A stretch of 32,595 bases of DNA from Acidobacteriota bacterium. GTDB lineage: Bacteria; Acidobacteriota; Vicinamibacteria; Vicinamibacterales; UBA2999. This document shows positions 22,285 through 30,269 of the stretch, one piece after another; the first letter of the stretch is position 1, and every line of letters starts with the position of its first letter. The notes under the pieces were generated by a model, which worked only from the letters and a program-made list of their open reading frames with translations, searched no databases and was not told the DNA's origin. The stretch covers positions 1-32,595 of the forward strand of contig JAEUQR010000024.1 in the NCBI GenBank assembly GCA_016789705.1, read 5' to 3'. The position numbers were made by a program, and so were the translations under genes.

Positions 22285-23381
22285 GCGATTCCCTCCGGGA
22301 AGAACACGCGCTGGATGAACCACCAGGCGCCGGCCAGCACGACCACGACAGAGCCTATCATCGCCACGCGCGCGGCCGCCACGGGCCGCACCCGCCGCAG
22401 CAGCCCCATCGCCACGGCCCATGGCACGACGATGACGAGCTGCCCGAGTTCCACGCCCGCGTTGAAGCCGAAGAGCGACCAGCCGAGCGCCTCGCGCGGC
22501 AGCCCGAACTCGCGCAGCACCGACGCGAAGCCGAAGCCGTGCACGAGGCCGAAGACCCCTGCCATCCACGCGCGCAGGTCCCGTCCGGCCGAGGCCTCGC
22601 CGCCGACGAGCAGATTGTCCACGCCCACGAGCACGATGCTCAGCGCGATGAGCGGCTCCACGATGAAGGCCGGCGGGGCGTAGAGGTCGAGGGCCGCGAG
22701 CGACAGCGTGACGCTGTGGCCGAGCGTGAAGGCGGTCACGATGAGCCCGAGCCGTCGCGCCGTGCCGCCGACGAGGAGCAGCCCGATGAGGAAGAGGATG
22801 TGATCGGGCCCGATGAGGATGTGCTGGAGGCCCGACGGAATGAACGTGCCGAGCACCGCGCCCACGCCCTGCCACGAGCCGGCGTAGTAGTCGATAGCGG
22901 GATGGCGCGCGTCGAGAATTGCCTGGTGGCGCAGCGTCTCGCCTTCGTAGACGTTGACGAAGGTCTGGTGATTCGGGTCGTACGGGAAGAGGGTGGTCTC
23001 GACGTGCACGCGCCCCGGTAGGGCACCCGGCGCCGTCGCGACCGTGAAGCGCAGACCCTGACGGTCGGGCACCGGCGTGACATCCGACAGCGTGACGGTG
23101 ACCGGACGCCCGTCGAACACGACGTGCAGCCGGGCGGTCAGCACCGCCGCGAGGGCCGCTTCGTGGCGCCGGGCCACGGTCGGGTCGAGCAGGGCGTCGG
23201 CGTCGCTCAGGCGCAGCTCGTAGGCGGCATCCAGATCGTGCACGGTGAGCGTGCCCGTCACGCCCGACGGCGCGAGGCGAAGGTCGAGGTAGCTGAACGG
23301 GGCGGGGTGCGCCGCGGCCGGGCTGGCCGAGAGCACGACGAGCACGGCCAGGGCCGGCAGGAAGCGCGACACGAGTCTCAC
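22281..23381 (-). CDS. HupE/UreJ-2-family membrane protein with exported N-domain
   Basis: A 366-residue protein, GTG start at 23381 (GTG at 23372 is an alternative). A signal peptide ending SPAAA leaves a mature N-terminal His (HPAPFSYLDLRL). About 150 residues of beta-rich periplasmic domain follow, then six or so helices. The membrane part has QHILIGPDHILFLIG, GHSVTLSLAAL, GLVHGFGFASVL and FNAGVELGQL, the signature set of HupE/UreJ-type proteins. HupE and UreJ relatives are linked to nickel or cobalt uptake; the metal for this subgroup is not established. It is the first gene of a coupled operon. A -10-like TACACT lies 12 bases upstream. The gene is divergent from the M19 dipeptidase. Confidence 0.85.
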   Translation of the reverse strand: MRLVSRFLPALAVLVVLSASPAAAHPAPFSYLDLRLAPSGVTGTLTVHDLDAAYELRLSDADALLDPTVARRHEAALAAVLTARLHVVFDGRPVTVTLSDVTPVPDRQGLRFTVATAPGALPGRVHVETTLFPYDPNHQTFVNVYEGETLRHQAILDARHPAIDYYAGSWQGVGAVLGTFIPSGLQHILIGPDHILFLIGLLLVGGTARRLGLIVTAFTLGHSVTLSLAALDLYAPPAFIVEPLIALSIVLVGVDNLLVGGEASAGRDLRAWMAGVFGLVHGFGFASVLREFGLPREALGWSLFGFNAGVELGQLVIVVPWAVAMGLLRRVRPVAAARVAMIGSVVVVLAGAWWFIQRVFFPEGIA

Positions 23382-23474
23382 GGGAACCGGTCGAGTGTAC
23401 GCTGGATGCTCCGCCCGCGGGAGGGCCGCCACGGCCGATGGATTGAGCCCCCGAAGGGCAGTAGGATCGTGCCC

Positions 23475-24725
23475 ATGTCGTTCCGACTCGCCCTGCTCAG
23501 CCTGCTCGTGCCGGCGCTTGCCGCCGCCCAGACGCCCGACCCCGCCCTCGTGACCCGAGCCCGCGGCATCCACGACCGGGTCATCACGCTCGACACCCAT
23601 GCCGACATCAACCCGCGCGACTTCACCAAGGCGCGGAACTACACCCAGCGGCTCGACACCCAGGTGAACCTGCCGAAGATGGAGGAAGGCGGCCTCGACG
23701 CCGCGTTCTTCATCGTCTACGTGGGCCAGGGCTCGCTCACGCCGGAGGGCTACGACCGCGCCTACGCGCAGGCGGTCGAGAAGTTCGACGCCATCCACCG
23801 CTTCACGAAGGAAATCGCCCCGACGCGCATCGGCCTCGCGCTCACGGCCGACGACGTGCGCGCGATTGCGAAGTCGGGCCGCAAGGTGGCGCTCATCGGC
23901 ATCGAGAACGCCTACTCGCTCGGCACCAACCTCGGCCGCGTGAAGGAGTTCCACGACCGCGGCGGCCGCTACATGTCGCTGGCCCACAACGGGCACAGTC
24001 AGTTCGCCGACTCGAACACCGGCGAACGCGATGGCAAGTGGATGCACAACGGCCTGAACGACCTCGGCCGCCAAGTCATCGCCGAGATGAACAAGTGGGG
24101 CATCATGGTCGATGTCTCGCATCCCTCGAAGCAGGCGAACCTGCAGGCCATCGCGCTCTCGAAGGCGCCGGTCATCGCCTCGCACTCGGCTGCCCGCGCG
24201 GTTGCCGACCACAGCCGCAACATGGACGACGAGCAGCTCGAGGCGCTGAAGAAGAACGGCGGCGTCATCCAGACCGTCGCCTTCGACAGCTACGTCAAGG
24301 TGAAGCCGCCCGACTCGGCCGAACGCGCCGCCGCCATCGCGAAGCTGCGCGTCGAGATGGGCCTGCAGGGCGGTCCGGCCAGCCAGACCGACGCCACGCG
24401 GTCGCAGTTCCGCGCCCGCATGGCCGAGATCGACAAGCAGTTCCCGCCGCCGCCGATGGCGACGGTGGCCGACTTCGTGAACCACATCGACTACCTCGTG
24501 AAGAAGATCGGGATCGACCACGTGGGGATCTCGTCCGACTTCGACGGCGGGGGCGGCGTGGCCGGCTGGAACGGCGCCGACGAGACCTTCAACGTCACGC
24601 TCGAACTCGTGAAGCGGGGCTACACCGAGGAGCAGATCGGCAAGTTCTGGAGCGGCAATCTCCTGCGCGTGATGGCCGACGTGGAGCGCGTGGCGCGTGA
24701 CATCCAGGCAGGTCGCGTGAAGTGA
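23475..24725 (+). CDS. M19-family (renal dipeptidase-type) exported peptidase
   Basis: A 416-residue zinc dipeptidase with a signal peptide ending ALAAAQ (about 1-19). The di-zinc ligands of the M19 family are all visible: H42 and D44 (LDTHADIN), E144 (LIGIENAY), H216 (VDVSHPS) and H237 (VIASHSAAR), with the distal Asp in HVGISSDFDGGGG. The family cleaves dipeptides, including D-residue-containing ones, so a role in peptide or cell-wall fragment turnover is plausible. TAGGAT lies seven bases before the ATG, and AGGAT also lies at a distance usable by ribosomes. The stop overlaps the GTG of the HD phosphodiesterase (GTGA). Confidence 0.93.
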   Translation: MSFRLALLSLLVPALAAAQTPDPALVTRARGIHDRVITLDTHADINPRDFTKARNYTQRLDTQVNLPKMEEGGLDAAFFIVYVGQGSLTPEGYDRAYAQAVEKFDAIHRFTKEIAPTRIGLALTADDVRAIAKSGRKVALIGIENAYSLGTNLGRVKEFHDRGGRYMSLAHNGHSQFADSNTGERDGKWMHNGLNDLGRQVIAEMNKWGIMVDVSHPSKQANLQAIALSKAPVIASHSAARAVADHSRNMDDEQLEALKKNGGVIQTVAFDSYVKVKPPDSAERAAAIAKLRVEMGLQGGPASQTDATRSQFRARMAEIDKQFPPPPMATVADFVNHIDYLVKKIGIDHVGISSDFDGGGGVAGWNGADETFNVTLELVKRGYTEEQIGKFWSGNLLRVMADVERVARDIQAGRVK

Positions 24726-26023
24726 GCACCCCGTTGAGCGCGCGTCTCACGGCCGATGTGGCCGGACGCCTGGACCCGCGCCAGGCGCCGCCGCTCGTGT
24801 GGCACGACGCGGTGGCCGTGGTGGGGTGGCGGTTGTGGCGCCTCGGCGGCTTCGCCGTGACGAGCGCCCTGGCCACCGTGGCCGCCTACGTCGAAGGCGC
24901 CGGCGGACCGTTGCGCCTGACGGCGTTCGTCGTCGCCGCGGCGGTGGCCGCCGCCGTGCACGGGCGCCTCGCGACGAGTACGCGCATGGCGCGCCTGCAC
25001 GTCGCGCTCAACACGGCCGTCCTCGTGGTGCTCGGCGCCGAGTGGGAGATCGTCGTCGCCGCGCTGCTGGCGGCCATCGTTGCCGGTGAGGTGCTGGCGG
25101 CCCGCGCCAGCCGCGAGTCGATCATTCCGGCCGGGCTGCTCTCGGGCGCCAGTGCGGCGGTGCTGTTGCTGCTCTGGCTGCTCGTCGAACGCGGCATCGC
25201 GGACTGGGACCTCACGGCCGCGACCGTGGCCGGTGCCGCCGCCGGGGGCCTCCTCGGCGCGCCGATGGCGCTCGCCGTGGGGCCGCTTGCCGAATGGGCC
25301 TTCGACCACACGACGCGTATCACCATGGCCGAGTGGCTCAACTTCGACCATCCGCTGCTGCGCGAACTGGCGTCGGTTGCGCCCGGCACGTTCCAGCATT
25401 CGGTGAGCGTGAGCGTGCTCTGCGATGCCGGCGCCAGCGCCATCGGCGCCGACGCCTTCCTGGCCAGGCTCGGCGCGCTCTATCACGATGTCGGCAAGCT
25501 CAAGGCGCCCGAGTATTTCGGCGAGAATCAGTACGGCGTCAATCCCCATGCGTCGCTGCCGCCGTGGCAGAGCGCCGCGATCCTGCGCGCCCACGTCGAC
25601 GACGGCGTCTCGCTGCTGCGCTACTACGGGATGGTGCGGCCGCTCGCGCGCTTCGTCCGTGAACATCACGGCACGAGCCTGATGCCGGGCCTGGCGGCGC
25701 ATCCGGCGGCGGCCGATGCTCGTGACGAGGCCTACCGGTATCACGGGCCGAGGCCGCAATCGCGCGAAACCGCCATCCTGATGCTCGCCGATCAGCTCGA
25801 GGCGATGGCGCGGGTGGCGCCGCCGGTGGACGGGGCGGCCTGCGCGGCGCTCGTGCGCGAGACGCTGGCGCGTGTGGGTGACAGCGGTGAACTCGCCGAC
25901 GCCGGTCTCTCGGCCAGCGACCGCGAGCGCCTCGTGCCGGCCTTCGGCTCGGCCCTCCAGGCCATGTACCACCGCCGCGTCGGTTACGGCCGGGCCCCGG
26001 TCACGGCGCCGCCGGCGTCGTAG
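24722..26023 (+). CDS. PgpH-like membrane HD phosphodiesterase (probable c-di-AMP hydrolase)
   Basis: A 433-residue protein starting at a GTG that overlaps the M19 stop. About five hydrophobic segments (near 42-56, 64-80, 94-126, 135-155, 165-190) precede a cytoplasmic HD domain. The latter follows the PgpH/7TMR-HD pattern: LNFDHPLLRELASVAPGTFQHS (H226), YHDVGKLKAPEYFGENQ (H255-D256), NPH, HVDDG (H291), EHHGTSL (H315, H316), RYHGPRPQSRETAILMLADQLEA (D357). PgpH enzymes hydrolyse c-di-AMP to pApA. Typical members are 700-800 residues with a large extracytoplasmic sensor after the first helix. That domain is absent here, so input must come through the membrane or partners. Confidence 0.88.
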   Translation: MSTPLSARLTADVAGRLDPRQAPPLVWHDAVAVVGWRLWRLGGFAVTSALATVAAYVEGAGGPLRLTAFVVAAAVAAAVHGRLATSTRMARLHVALNTAVLVVLGAEWEIVVAALLAAIVAGEVLAARASRESIIPAGLLSGASAAVLLLLWLLVERGIADWDLTAATVAGAAAGGLLGAPMALAVGPLAEWAFDHTTRITMAEWLNFDHPLLRELASVAPGTFQHSVSVSVLCDAGASAIGADAFLARLGALYHDVGKLKAPEYFGENQYGVNPHASLPPWQSAAILRAHVDDGVSLLRYYGMVRPLARFVREHHGTSLMPGLAAHPAAADARDEAYRYHGPRPQSRETAILMLADQLEAMARVAPPVDGAACAALVRETLARVGDSGELADAGLSASDRERLVPAFGSALQAMYHRRVGYGRAPVTAPPAS

Positions 26024-26036
26024 AGGCCCCGCCGCG

Positions 26037-26882
26037 TCAGCCGACGATCGCCGTCGTTGCGAGCACACGCGCCGCCAGGGCGTCGTCGCCCTCGATCCGG
26101 CAGCGGCGCCGCGCCTCGTCCGCCGGGATGCCCTTGGTGAAGATCCGCCACGCGATGTCCGGTCCGATGGTGATACGCGTGATCGGGTCGGGCAGGTCGT
26201 CCATTGTGAGCTGCCAGCGCGTGCCGTCGTGATGGAGGCGCCACGTGTCGCCGCACTCCCCGGTGACGACGACCGCCACATGGCCGCCGTCCCGGGGCGC
26301 CACGTCGCGGAAGCGCCACGGCAGGGCGCGCATGAAGCAGTCGAGCACCGGATGGTAGAGCTCGCGCACCATGAGGCCGGGCCGATCGAGCGCCAAGCGG
26401 ATCTGCTGCTGGTGGTGCCAGCGCTCCGTGAGCTCGCGCGCCACGTCGAACCACTGCGGCGACGCGGTGTCGCCCGCCCAGCTCACCGGAAAGTCGGCGG
26501 GCAGGTCGGGGCCGCGCTGCGCCATCCACGTGCAGAGCGCGGCAGACGCCGGACGCATGAGGCTGCGCAGCACGGCCGGGCTGAGTCGTCCGTAGACGGC
26601 GACGCCCTCGGCGTTCAGGCGGTCGACGAACGTGCGCAGCGCCTCCGCGGTGTCGGCGGCCGGACGCTCGAATGCCACCCCGTCGCGGGTCAGCGACAGC
26701 CGGCGGAGCGCCGCGTCGAGCAGGTGGCCGGCCACGTGGCGCACGCGCCAGCCCGGCACGATCGTGGGCACGTCCCACTCGCGGGTCGTCAGGGTGTCGA
26801 GCAGGTCGCGCAGACGCGTCTCTGTACCGTAGAGCGCGTCGAGCGCATGAATCGGGCCGGCGGGTGCGGGCGGTCGGGCCAT
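26037..26882 (-). CDS. mycothiol-dependent maleylpyruvate isomerase/DinB-like protein
   Basis: A 281-residue protein of the DinB-related maleylpyruvate-isomerase-like group. The N-terminal four-helix module holds the first metal His in VPGWRVRHVAGHLLDAALRR (H53), and the second site is in ARELTERWHHQQQIRLAL. The C-terminal part (PITRITIGPDIAWRIFTKGI) resembles the SCP2-like domain often attached in this family. Such proteins bind a divalent metal and often use a thiol cofactor; mycothiol is an actinobacterial thiol, so the cofactor here is unknown and isomerase activity unproven. TATCAT lies five bases before the ATG. The gene is divergent from ftsH and converges with the HD gene. Confidence 0.75.
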   Translation of the reverse strand: MARPPAPAGPIHALDALYGTETRLRDLLDTLTTREWDVPTIVPGWRVRHVAGHLLDAALRRLSLTRDGVAFERPAADTAEALRTFVDRLNAEGVAVYGRLSPAVLRSLMRPASAALCTWMAQRGPDLPADFPVSWAGDTASPQWFDVARELTERWHHQQQIRLALDRPGLMVRELYHPVLDCFMRALPWRFRDVAPRDGGHVAVVVTGECGDTWRLHHDGTRWQLTMDDLPDPITRITIGPDIAWRIFTKGIPADEARRRCRIEGDDALAARVLATTAIVG

Positions 26883-26967
26883 CGCCCATGATACGCGGCG
26901 CGCCGACGGGCGCCGCCCGCGTCAGCCGCCCGATGGCACATTCGCGCGGCGAACGGCGTCCAACACT

Positions 26968-28926
26968 ATGATGGCTTCCAGTACGCCGATGAGCGAGCCC
27001 CAGCAGTCCACACCGCCGCCCGACCCTCGGCCGCCGCAGCCGGCCCCCGAACCGCCACGTCCGTGGCGTACCGAGGGCCTGCCGCCGACGCCAGTCGCCA
27101 AGTCGAACCGGCCGAAGTGGTCGATTCTCGCGATGCTCGCGGTGGGCTACGCCGTGGTGTTCGCGATTCTCACCGTGCAGGACCGCCTCGCCGCGCCGGA
27201 GCCCGTGCCGTACACGGAGTTCAAGCAGCAGGTCGGCGGCAAGAACGTCTCGGAGCTCTTCGCACGCGGCGACTCGATCCAGGGCGTGCTGAAGAAGGCC
27301 GTGCCGGTGCCCGGCGACACGACACGCAGCTACGAACGGTTCACCACGGAGCGTCCGACCTTCGCGAGCGACGATCTGCTGGCCGAACTCACCGACGGCG
27401 GTGCCGCTGTGCGGGCGACGCCGCTCGTGCAGGAACGCGGCATCCTCACGAACCTGCTCATCTCCGTGGCGCCCTTCCTGCTGCTCATCGGCTTCTACGT
27501 GTGGATGTTCCGCCGTCAGCAGAACATGATGGGCGGCGGCCTGCTCGGCGGCACGCCGAGGAAGCCGGTGGACAAGGACACGATCCGCGTCACCTTCGAC
27601 GATGTCGCCGGCATCGACGAAGTGGAAGACGAGATCAACGAGATCGTCGACTTCCTGAAGGACCCCGGCAAGTACCGCAAGCTCGGCGCGCGCGCCCCCA
27701 AAGGTGTGCTGCTGGCCGGGGCGCCCGGCACCGGCAAGACGCTGCTCGCACGGGCCACGGCGGGTGAAGCCAACGTGCCGTTCTTCAGCGCCAGCGCCTC
27801 GGAATTCATCGAGATGATCGTCGGCGTCGGCGCGAGCCGCGTGCGCGAACTCTTCACCGAGGCGCGCAAGGTGGCGCCGGCCATCATCTTCATCGACGAG
27901 ATCGACACCATCGGCCGCGCCCGCGGCGGCGCCCGGGCGTTCGGCGGCCACGACGAACGCGAGCAGACGCTCAACCAGATCCTCACCGAGATGGACGGCT
28001 TCTCGGGGCAGGAAGGGGTGGTCGTGCTGGCCGCCACCAACCGTGCGGACGTGCTCGATCCGGCGCTCACGCGCCCGGGGCGGTTCGATCGCCAGATCAT
28101 GGTGCACGCGCCCGACCAGAAGGGGCGGCTCGCCATCCTCAAGGTGCACACCCGCAAGGTGCCGCTCGGTGCCGATGCCGACCTCGAGAAGCTGGCGGCG
28201 TCGACACCCGGCATGACCGGCGCGGACCTGGCCAATCTCGTGAACGAAGCGGCGCTGCTCGCCGCGCGCCGCAACCAGGACACGGTGGCGCATCGCGACC
28301 TCACCGACGCGCTCGAGAAGGTGCAGCTCGGCACCGCGCGCAGCGTCGTGATTCCGGAAGCGGAGCGCCGCCGCACGGCCTACCACGAGGCCGGCCACGC
28401 CCTGCTCGGCATGCTGCAGCCGGGCGCCGACCCCGTACGGAAGGTGTCGATCGTGCCGCGCGGGCGGGCGCTCGGCGTGACGCTTTCCACCCCCGACGCC
28501 GACCGTTACGGTTACGACGCCCACTACCTGCGCGGCCGCATCGTCGGTGCGCTCGGCGGCATGGCGGCCGAGCAGGAGGTCTTCGGCGTCATCACGAGCG
28601 GCGCGGAAAGTGACCTCGAACATGTCACGCGCGTCGCCCGTTCGATGGTGGGGCGGTGGGGCATGTCGGAGCGCATCGGTCCCCTGTCGGTGTTGCCGCT
28701 CGAAGGCGACCCTCGCATGGCCGGTGTTTCGGAGACGCTGCTGAATGCCGTGGACGATGAAGTGCGGCGCATCACCGAAGAGTGCTACGCCGATGCGCGG
28801 CGCCTCGTGCGCGAGCACCGCGCGCAGCTCGACGCCATCGTCAACGAGCTGCTGGCGCACGAGAGCCTCGACGAAGCCGAGATCTACGCCGCGGCCGGCA
28901 TCGCGCGCGAACACGCGCACGCCTGA
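26968..28926 (+). CDS. ftsH: ATP-dependent zinc metalloprotease FtsH
   Basis: Membrane-anchored AAA+ protease of 652 residues that extracts and degrades membrane and regulatory proteins as a hexamer. A Pro-rich N-terminal tail (about 1-48) precedes two membrane helices (near 50-68 and 158-176) flanking a periplasmic domain. Walker A is GAPGTGKT (251-258), followed by the [21 protein letters not shown] pore region, Walker B IIFIDEID and the second region of homology ([21 protein letters not shown]). The peptidase site is H473-E-A-G-H477 with D549 as third ligand. The Pro-rich tail is longer than in E. coli FtsH. The start is uncertain: ATG at 26968 is used, but TATGAT at 26967-26972 could be a -10, making 26989 the true start. 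Confidence 0.96.
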   Translation: MMASSTPMSEPQQSTPPPDPRPPQPAPEPPRPWRTEGLPPTPVAKSNRPKWSILAMLAVGYAVVFAILTVQDRLAAPEPVPYTEFKQQVGGKNVSELFARGDSIQGVLKKAVPVPGDTTRSYERFTTERPTFASDDLLAELTDGGAAVRATPLVQERGILTNLLISVAPFLLLIGFYVWMFRRQQNMMGGGLLGGTPRKPVDKDTIRVTFDDVAGIDEVEDEINEIVDFLKDPGKYRKLGARAPKGVLLAGAPGTGKTLLARATAGEANVPFFSASASEFIEMIVGVGASRVRELFTEARKVAPAIIFIDEIDTIGRARGGARAFGGHDEREQTLNQILTEMDGFSGQEGVVVLAATNRADVLDPALTRPGRFDRQIMVHAPDQKGRLAILKVHTRKVPLGADADLEKLAASTPGMTGADLANLVNEAALLAARRNQDTVAHRDLTDALEKVQLGTARSVVIPEAERRRTAYHEAGHALLGMLQPGADPVRKVSIVPRGRALGVTLSTPDADRYGYDAHYLRGRIVGALGGMAAEQEVFGVITSGAESDLEHVTRVARSMVGRWGMSERIGPLSVLPLEGDPRMAGVSETLLNAVDDEVRRITEECYADARRLVREHRAQLDAIVNELLAHESLDEAEIYAAAGIAREHAHA

Positions 28927-28927
28927 T

Positions 28928-28953
28928 GCCGGCGGCGGCGCGCGGCCGCCGGC
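28928..28953. terminator. candidate terminator hairpin between ftsH and AHSA1 gene
   Basis: Perfect 9-bp inverted repeat GCCGGCGGC / GCCGCCGGC with an eight-base loop, two bases after the ftsH stop and at a convergent junction. It has no T-tract, so it may act in both directions as a weak or factor-assisted terminator. Confidence 0.4.
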
Positions 28954-28967
28954 CGGTCCCTGCCGTG

Positions 28968-29468
28968 TTATGCCTGCAGCCGCCCGACCAGGTCGTCGAG
29001 CCGGTCGTAGCTGATGCCGGCGCCCTTCGACATGCCGGTGGCGATCACCATGTCGCGCACGTCTTTCGAGGGATACCGCACGGTAGCGATGAGCCGCGTC
29101 TTCGCGCCCTCGGGCACGAGCTCGCTCGTGACGGTGGAGGGGCTGTCGGGGAAGTCCGCGAAGGTCTCGGTGAAGACGACCCGCCGCGGCGGGTCGAGCT
29201 CGAGGTATTCGCCGTAGAACGTCGCCTCGCCGTTCGGATGGCGGTTCACGAACTTCCACTTCCCGCCGACGCGCAGGTCGATCTCGCAGACGGGCACGGA
29301 GTAGCCCTCACCGAGGCGGCCCCACCACTCGCGCACGTGTTCGGAACGTGTCATCGCCTCGAAGACGAGTGCCGGCGGCGCGTCGAAGAGGCGCGTCATG
29401 CGGATCTCTTCATCGGACGGCGTCGTGACCTGGAACGTGGCGCTATTGACGCCGGGGCTTGCGAGCAT
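28968..29468 (-). CDS. SRPBCC/AHSA1-domain protein
   Basis: A 166-residue START-like protein of the activator-of-Hsp90-ATPase-1-like group. Hallmarks are IRMTRLFDAPPALVFEAMTRSEHVREWWG near the start, FVNRHPNGEATFYGEYLELDPPRRVVFTETF in the middle and a final helix (YDRLDDLVGRLQA). The fold encloses a hydrophobic pocket for a lipid or aromatic ligand, but no ligand can be assigned. AAGGAG in front of the ATG supports the start. The gene begins inside the end of the arsR-type gene (26-base overlap). ArsR-AHSA1 pairs are widespread two-gene units. Confidence 0.88.
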   Translation of the reverse strand: MLASPGVNSATFQVTTPSDEEIRMTRLFDAPPALVFEAMTRSEHVREWWGRLGEGYSVPVCEIDLRVGGKWKFVNRHPNGEATFYGEYLELDPPRRVVFTETFADFPDSPSTVTSELVPEGAKTRLIATVRYPSKDVRDMVIATGMSKGAGISYDRLDDLVGRLQA

Positions 29469-29808
29469 GGCTCTTCTCCTTGGTGGCCTGCAGGCGCTGC
29501 AGGTAGGTGTCGAGACGGTTGAGGCGGCCCTGCCAGAGGTGCTGATAGTGGGCGGCCCAGTCCACGACGTCCCGGATCGGACCCGCCTCGATGCTGCAGT
29601 GCCGCCACTGCGCGTCGGCCCGCCGCGACACGAGGCCGGCCCGCTCCAGCACGCGCAGGTGCTTCGAGACGGCCGGCAGGCTCATGTCGAACGGCTCGGC
29701 GAGCTCGGTGACGGAACACTCGCCGCCGGCCAGTCGCGCCAGGATGGCGCGCCGCGTCGGGTCGGCGAGGGCGGCAAAGGTGAGGCTGAGCGGGTCGGTG
29801 GATGCCAC
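29443..29808 (-). CDS. ArsR-family transcriptional repressor
   Basis: A 121-residue winged-helix regulator starting at GTG. It opens with FAALADPTRRAILARLAGGECSVTELAEPF, followed by the recognition helix region MSLPAVSKHLRVLERAGLVSRR (about 42-63) and a wing (ADAQWRHCSI). No Cys pair typical of metal-sensing ArsR is present in the helix after the wing, so this belongs with the non-metal group paired with AHSA1 proteins. A palindrome overlapping its own promoter is the likely autoregulatory site. The C-terminal tail is basic and overlaps the AHSA1 gene start. Confidence 0.9.
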   Translation of the reverse strand: MASTDPLSLTFAALADPTRRAILARLAGGECSVTELAEPFDMSLPAVSKHLRVLERAGLVSRRADAQWRHCSIEAGPIRDVVDWAAHYQHLWQGRLNRLDTYLQRLQATKEKSHARKPRRQ

Positions 29809-29814
29809 GTGGTG

Positions 29815-29842
29815 AACCAGTGAGTTAATTAACTGACTGGTT
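29815..29842. promoter_or_regulatory. operator palindrome of the arsR-AHSA1 operon
   Basis: A 28-bp near-perfect palindrome whose outer arms are AACCAGT (29815-29821) and ACTGGTT (29836-29842), around a central AGTTAATTAACT. Thirteen of fourteen base pairs match; only positions 8 and 21 do not. It shares its last base with the -10 and covers the predicted start site, an ideal place for repression by the adjacent ArsR protein. Confidence 0.75.
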
Positions 29843-29871
29843 TAATACAGGCAGTCACCGATGCGTGTCAA
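29842..29871 (-). promoter_or_regulatory. sigma-70 promoter of the arsR-AHSA1 operon
   Basis: On the minus strand, a consensus TTGACA (29871-29866) is separated by 18 bases from TATTAA (29847-29842). Initiation should occur near 29835, inside the operator palindrome, giving a leader of about 27 bases. Confidence 0.7.
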
Positions 29872-29953
29872 GCCCGGCGTTTCCATTCGCCGAGCGTCGA
29901 CGACCGGTCAGGGGCGCCGACCGCGGGCCGTCGCGCCCGGCTGCGTGTGTCAC

Positions 29954-29968
29954 GCCCCTGACAGGGGC
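29954..29968. promoter_or_regulatory. perfect 15-bp palindrome upstream of vapB
   Basis: GCCCCTG-a-CAGGGGC, a perfect seven-base arm palindrome about 50 bases before the vapB ATG. The arm CAGGGGC occurs once more at 29910-29916. It could be an operator for the toxin-antitoxin pair; no experimental motif is known to me for this family. Confidence 0.4.
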
Positions 29969-30017
29969 TCGCGGTATCCTGCGGGCGACCCATAAATATG
30001 GTAACCTGTAGACCCGT

Positions 30018-30260
30018 ATGGCCATCAAGACCACCGTCGAGATTCCCGACGAGCTGTTCGTGGCGGCGAAGCGCGAGGCAGCCAGCCAGCGCACCACGCT
30101 GAGAACGCTGGTCGAGCGCGGCTTGCGGTCGGAACTGCGCGGCACGAGACCACCCAAAGCGCCCGTCAGGATCAAGTGGGTGACTGTCGACGGCGGCCTG
30201 CCGGCGGGCCTGGACGTGGCGGATCGCGCGGCGATGATCGAGCGGCTCGCGCGCCGGTAG
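30018..30260 (+). CDS. vapB: VapB-type ribbon-helix-helix antitoxin
   Basis: An 80-residue antitoxin. The N-terminal ribbon-helix-helix reads MAIKTTVEIPDELFVAAKREAASQRTTLRTLVERGL (residues 1-36), a DNA-binding module that also mediates dimerisation. The C-terminal part (about 45-80) should wrap the toxin and block its active site. It is followed nine bases later by a PIN-domain toxin gene, the normal antitoxin-first order of vapBC. The complex is expected to repress its own promoter; an AT-rich stretch (near 29991-30006) and a palindrome lie upstream. Confidence 0.85.
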   Translation: MAIKTTVEIPDELFVAAKREAASQRTTLRTLVERGLRSELRGTRPPKAPVRIKWVTVDGGLPAGLDVADRAAMIERLARR

Positions 30261-30269
30261 GTCGCGGCG

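Noticed and set aside
21403..22875. MBL-fold protein extended at its N-terminus over the HupE-like gene
   Set aside because: The extension is Arg/Ala-rich shadow sequence. The ATG at 22284 has a good Shine-Dalgarno and opens a signal peptide.
25984..29259. 1091-codon open frame on the minus strand
   Set aside because: It covers ftsH antisense and parts of neighbouring genes in shadow frames. ftsH shows all family motifs on the plus strand, and the antisense translation is low-complexity.
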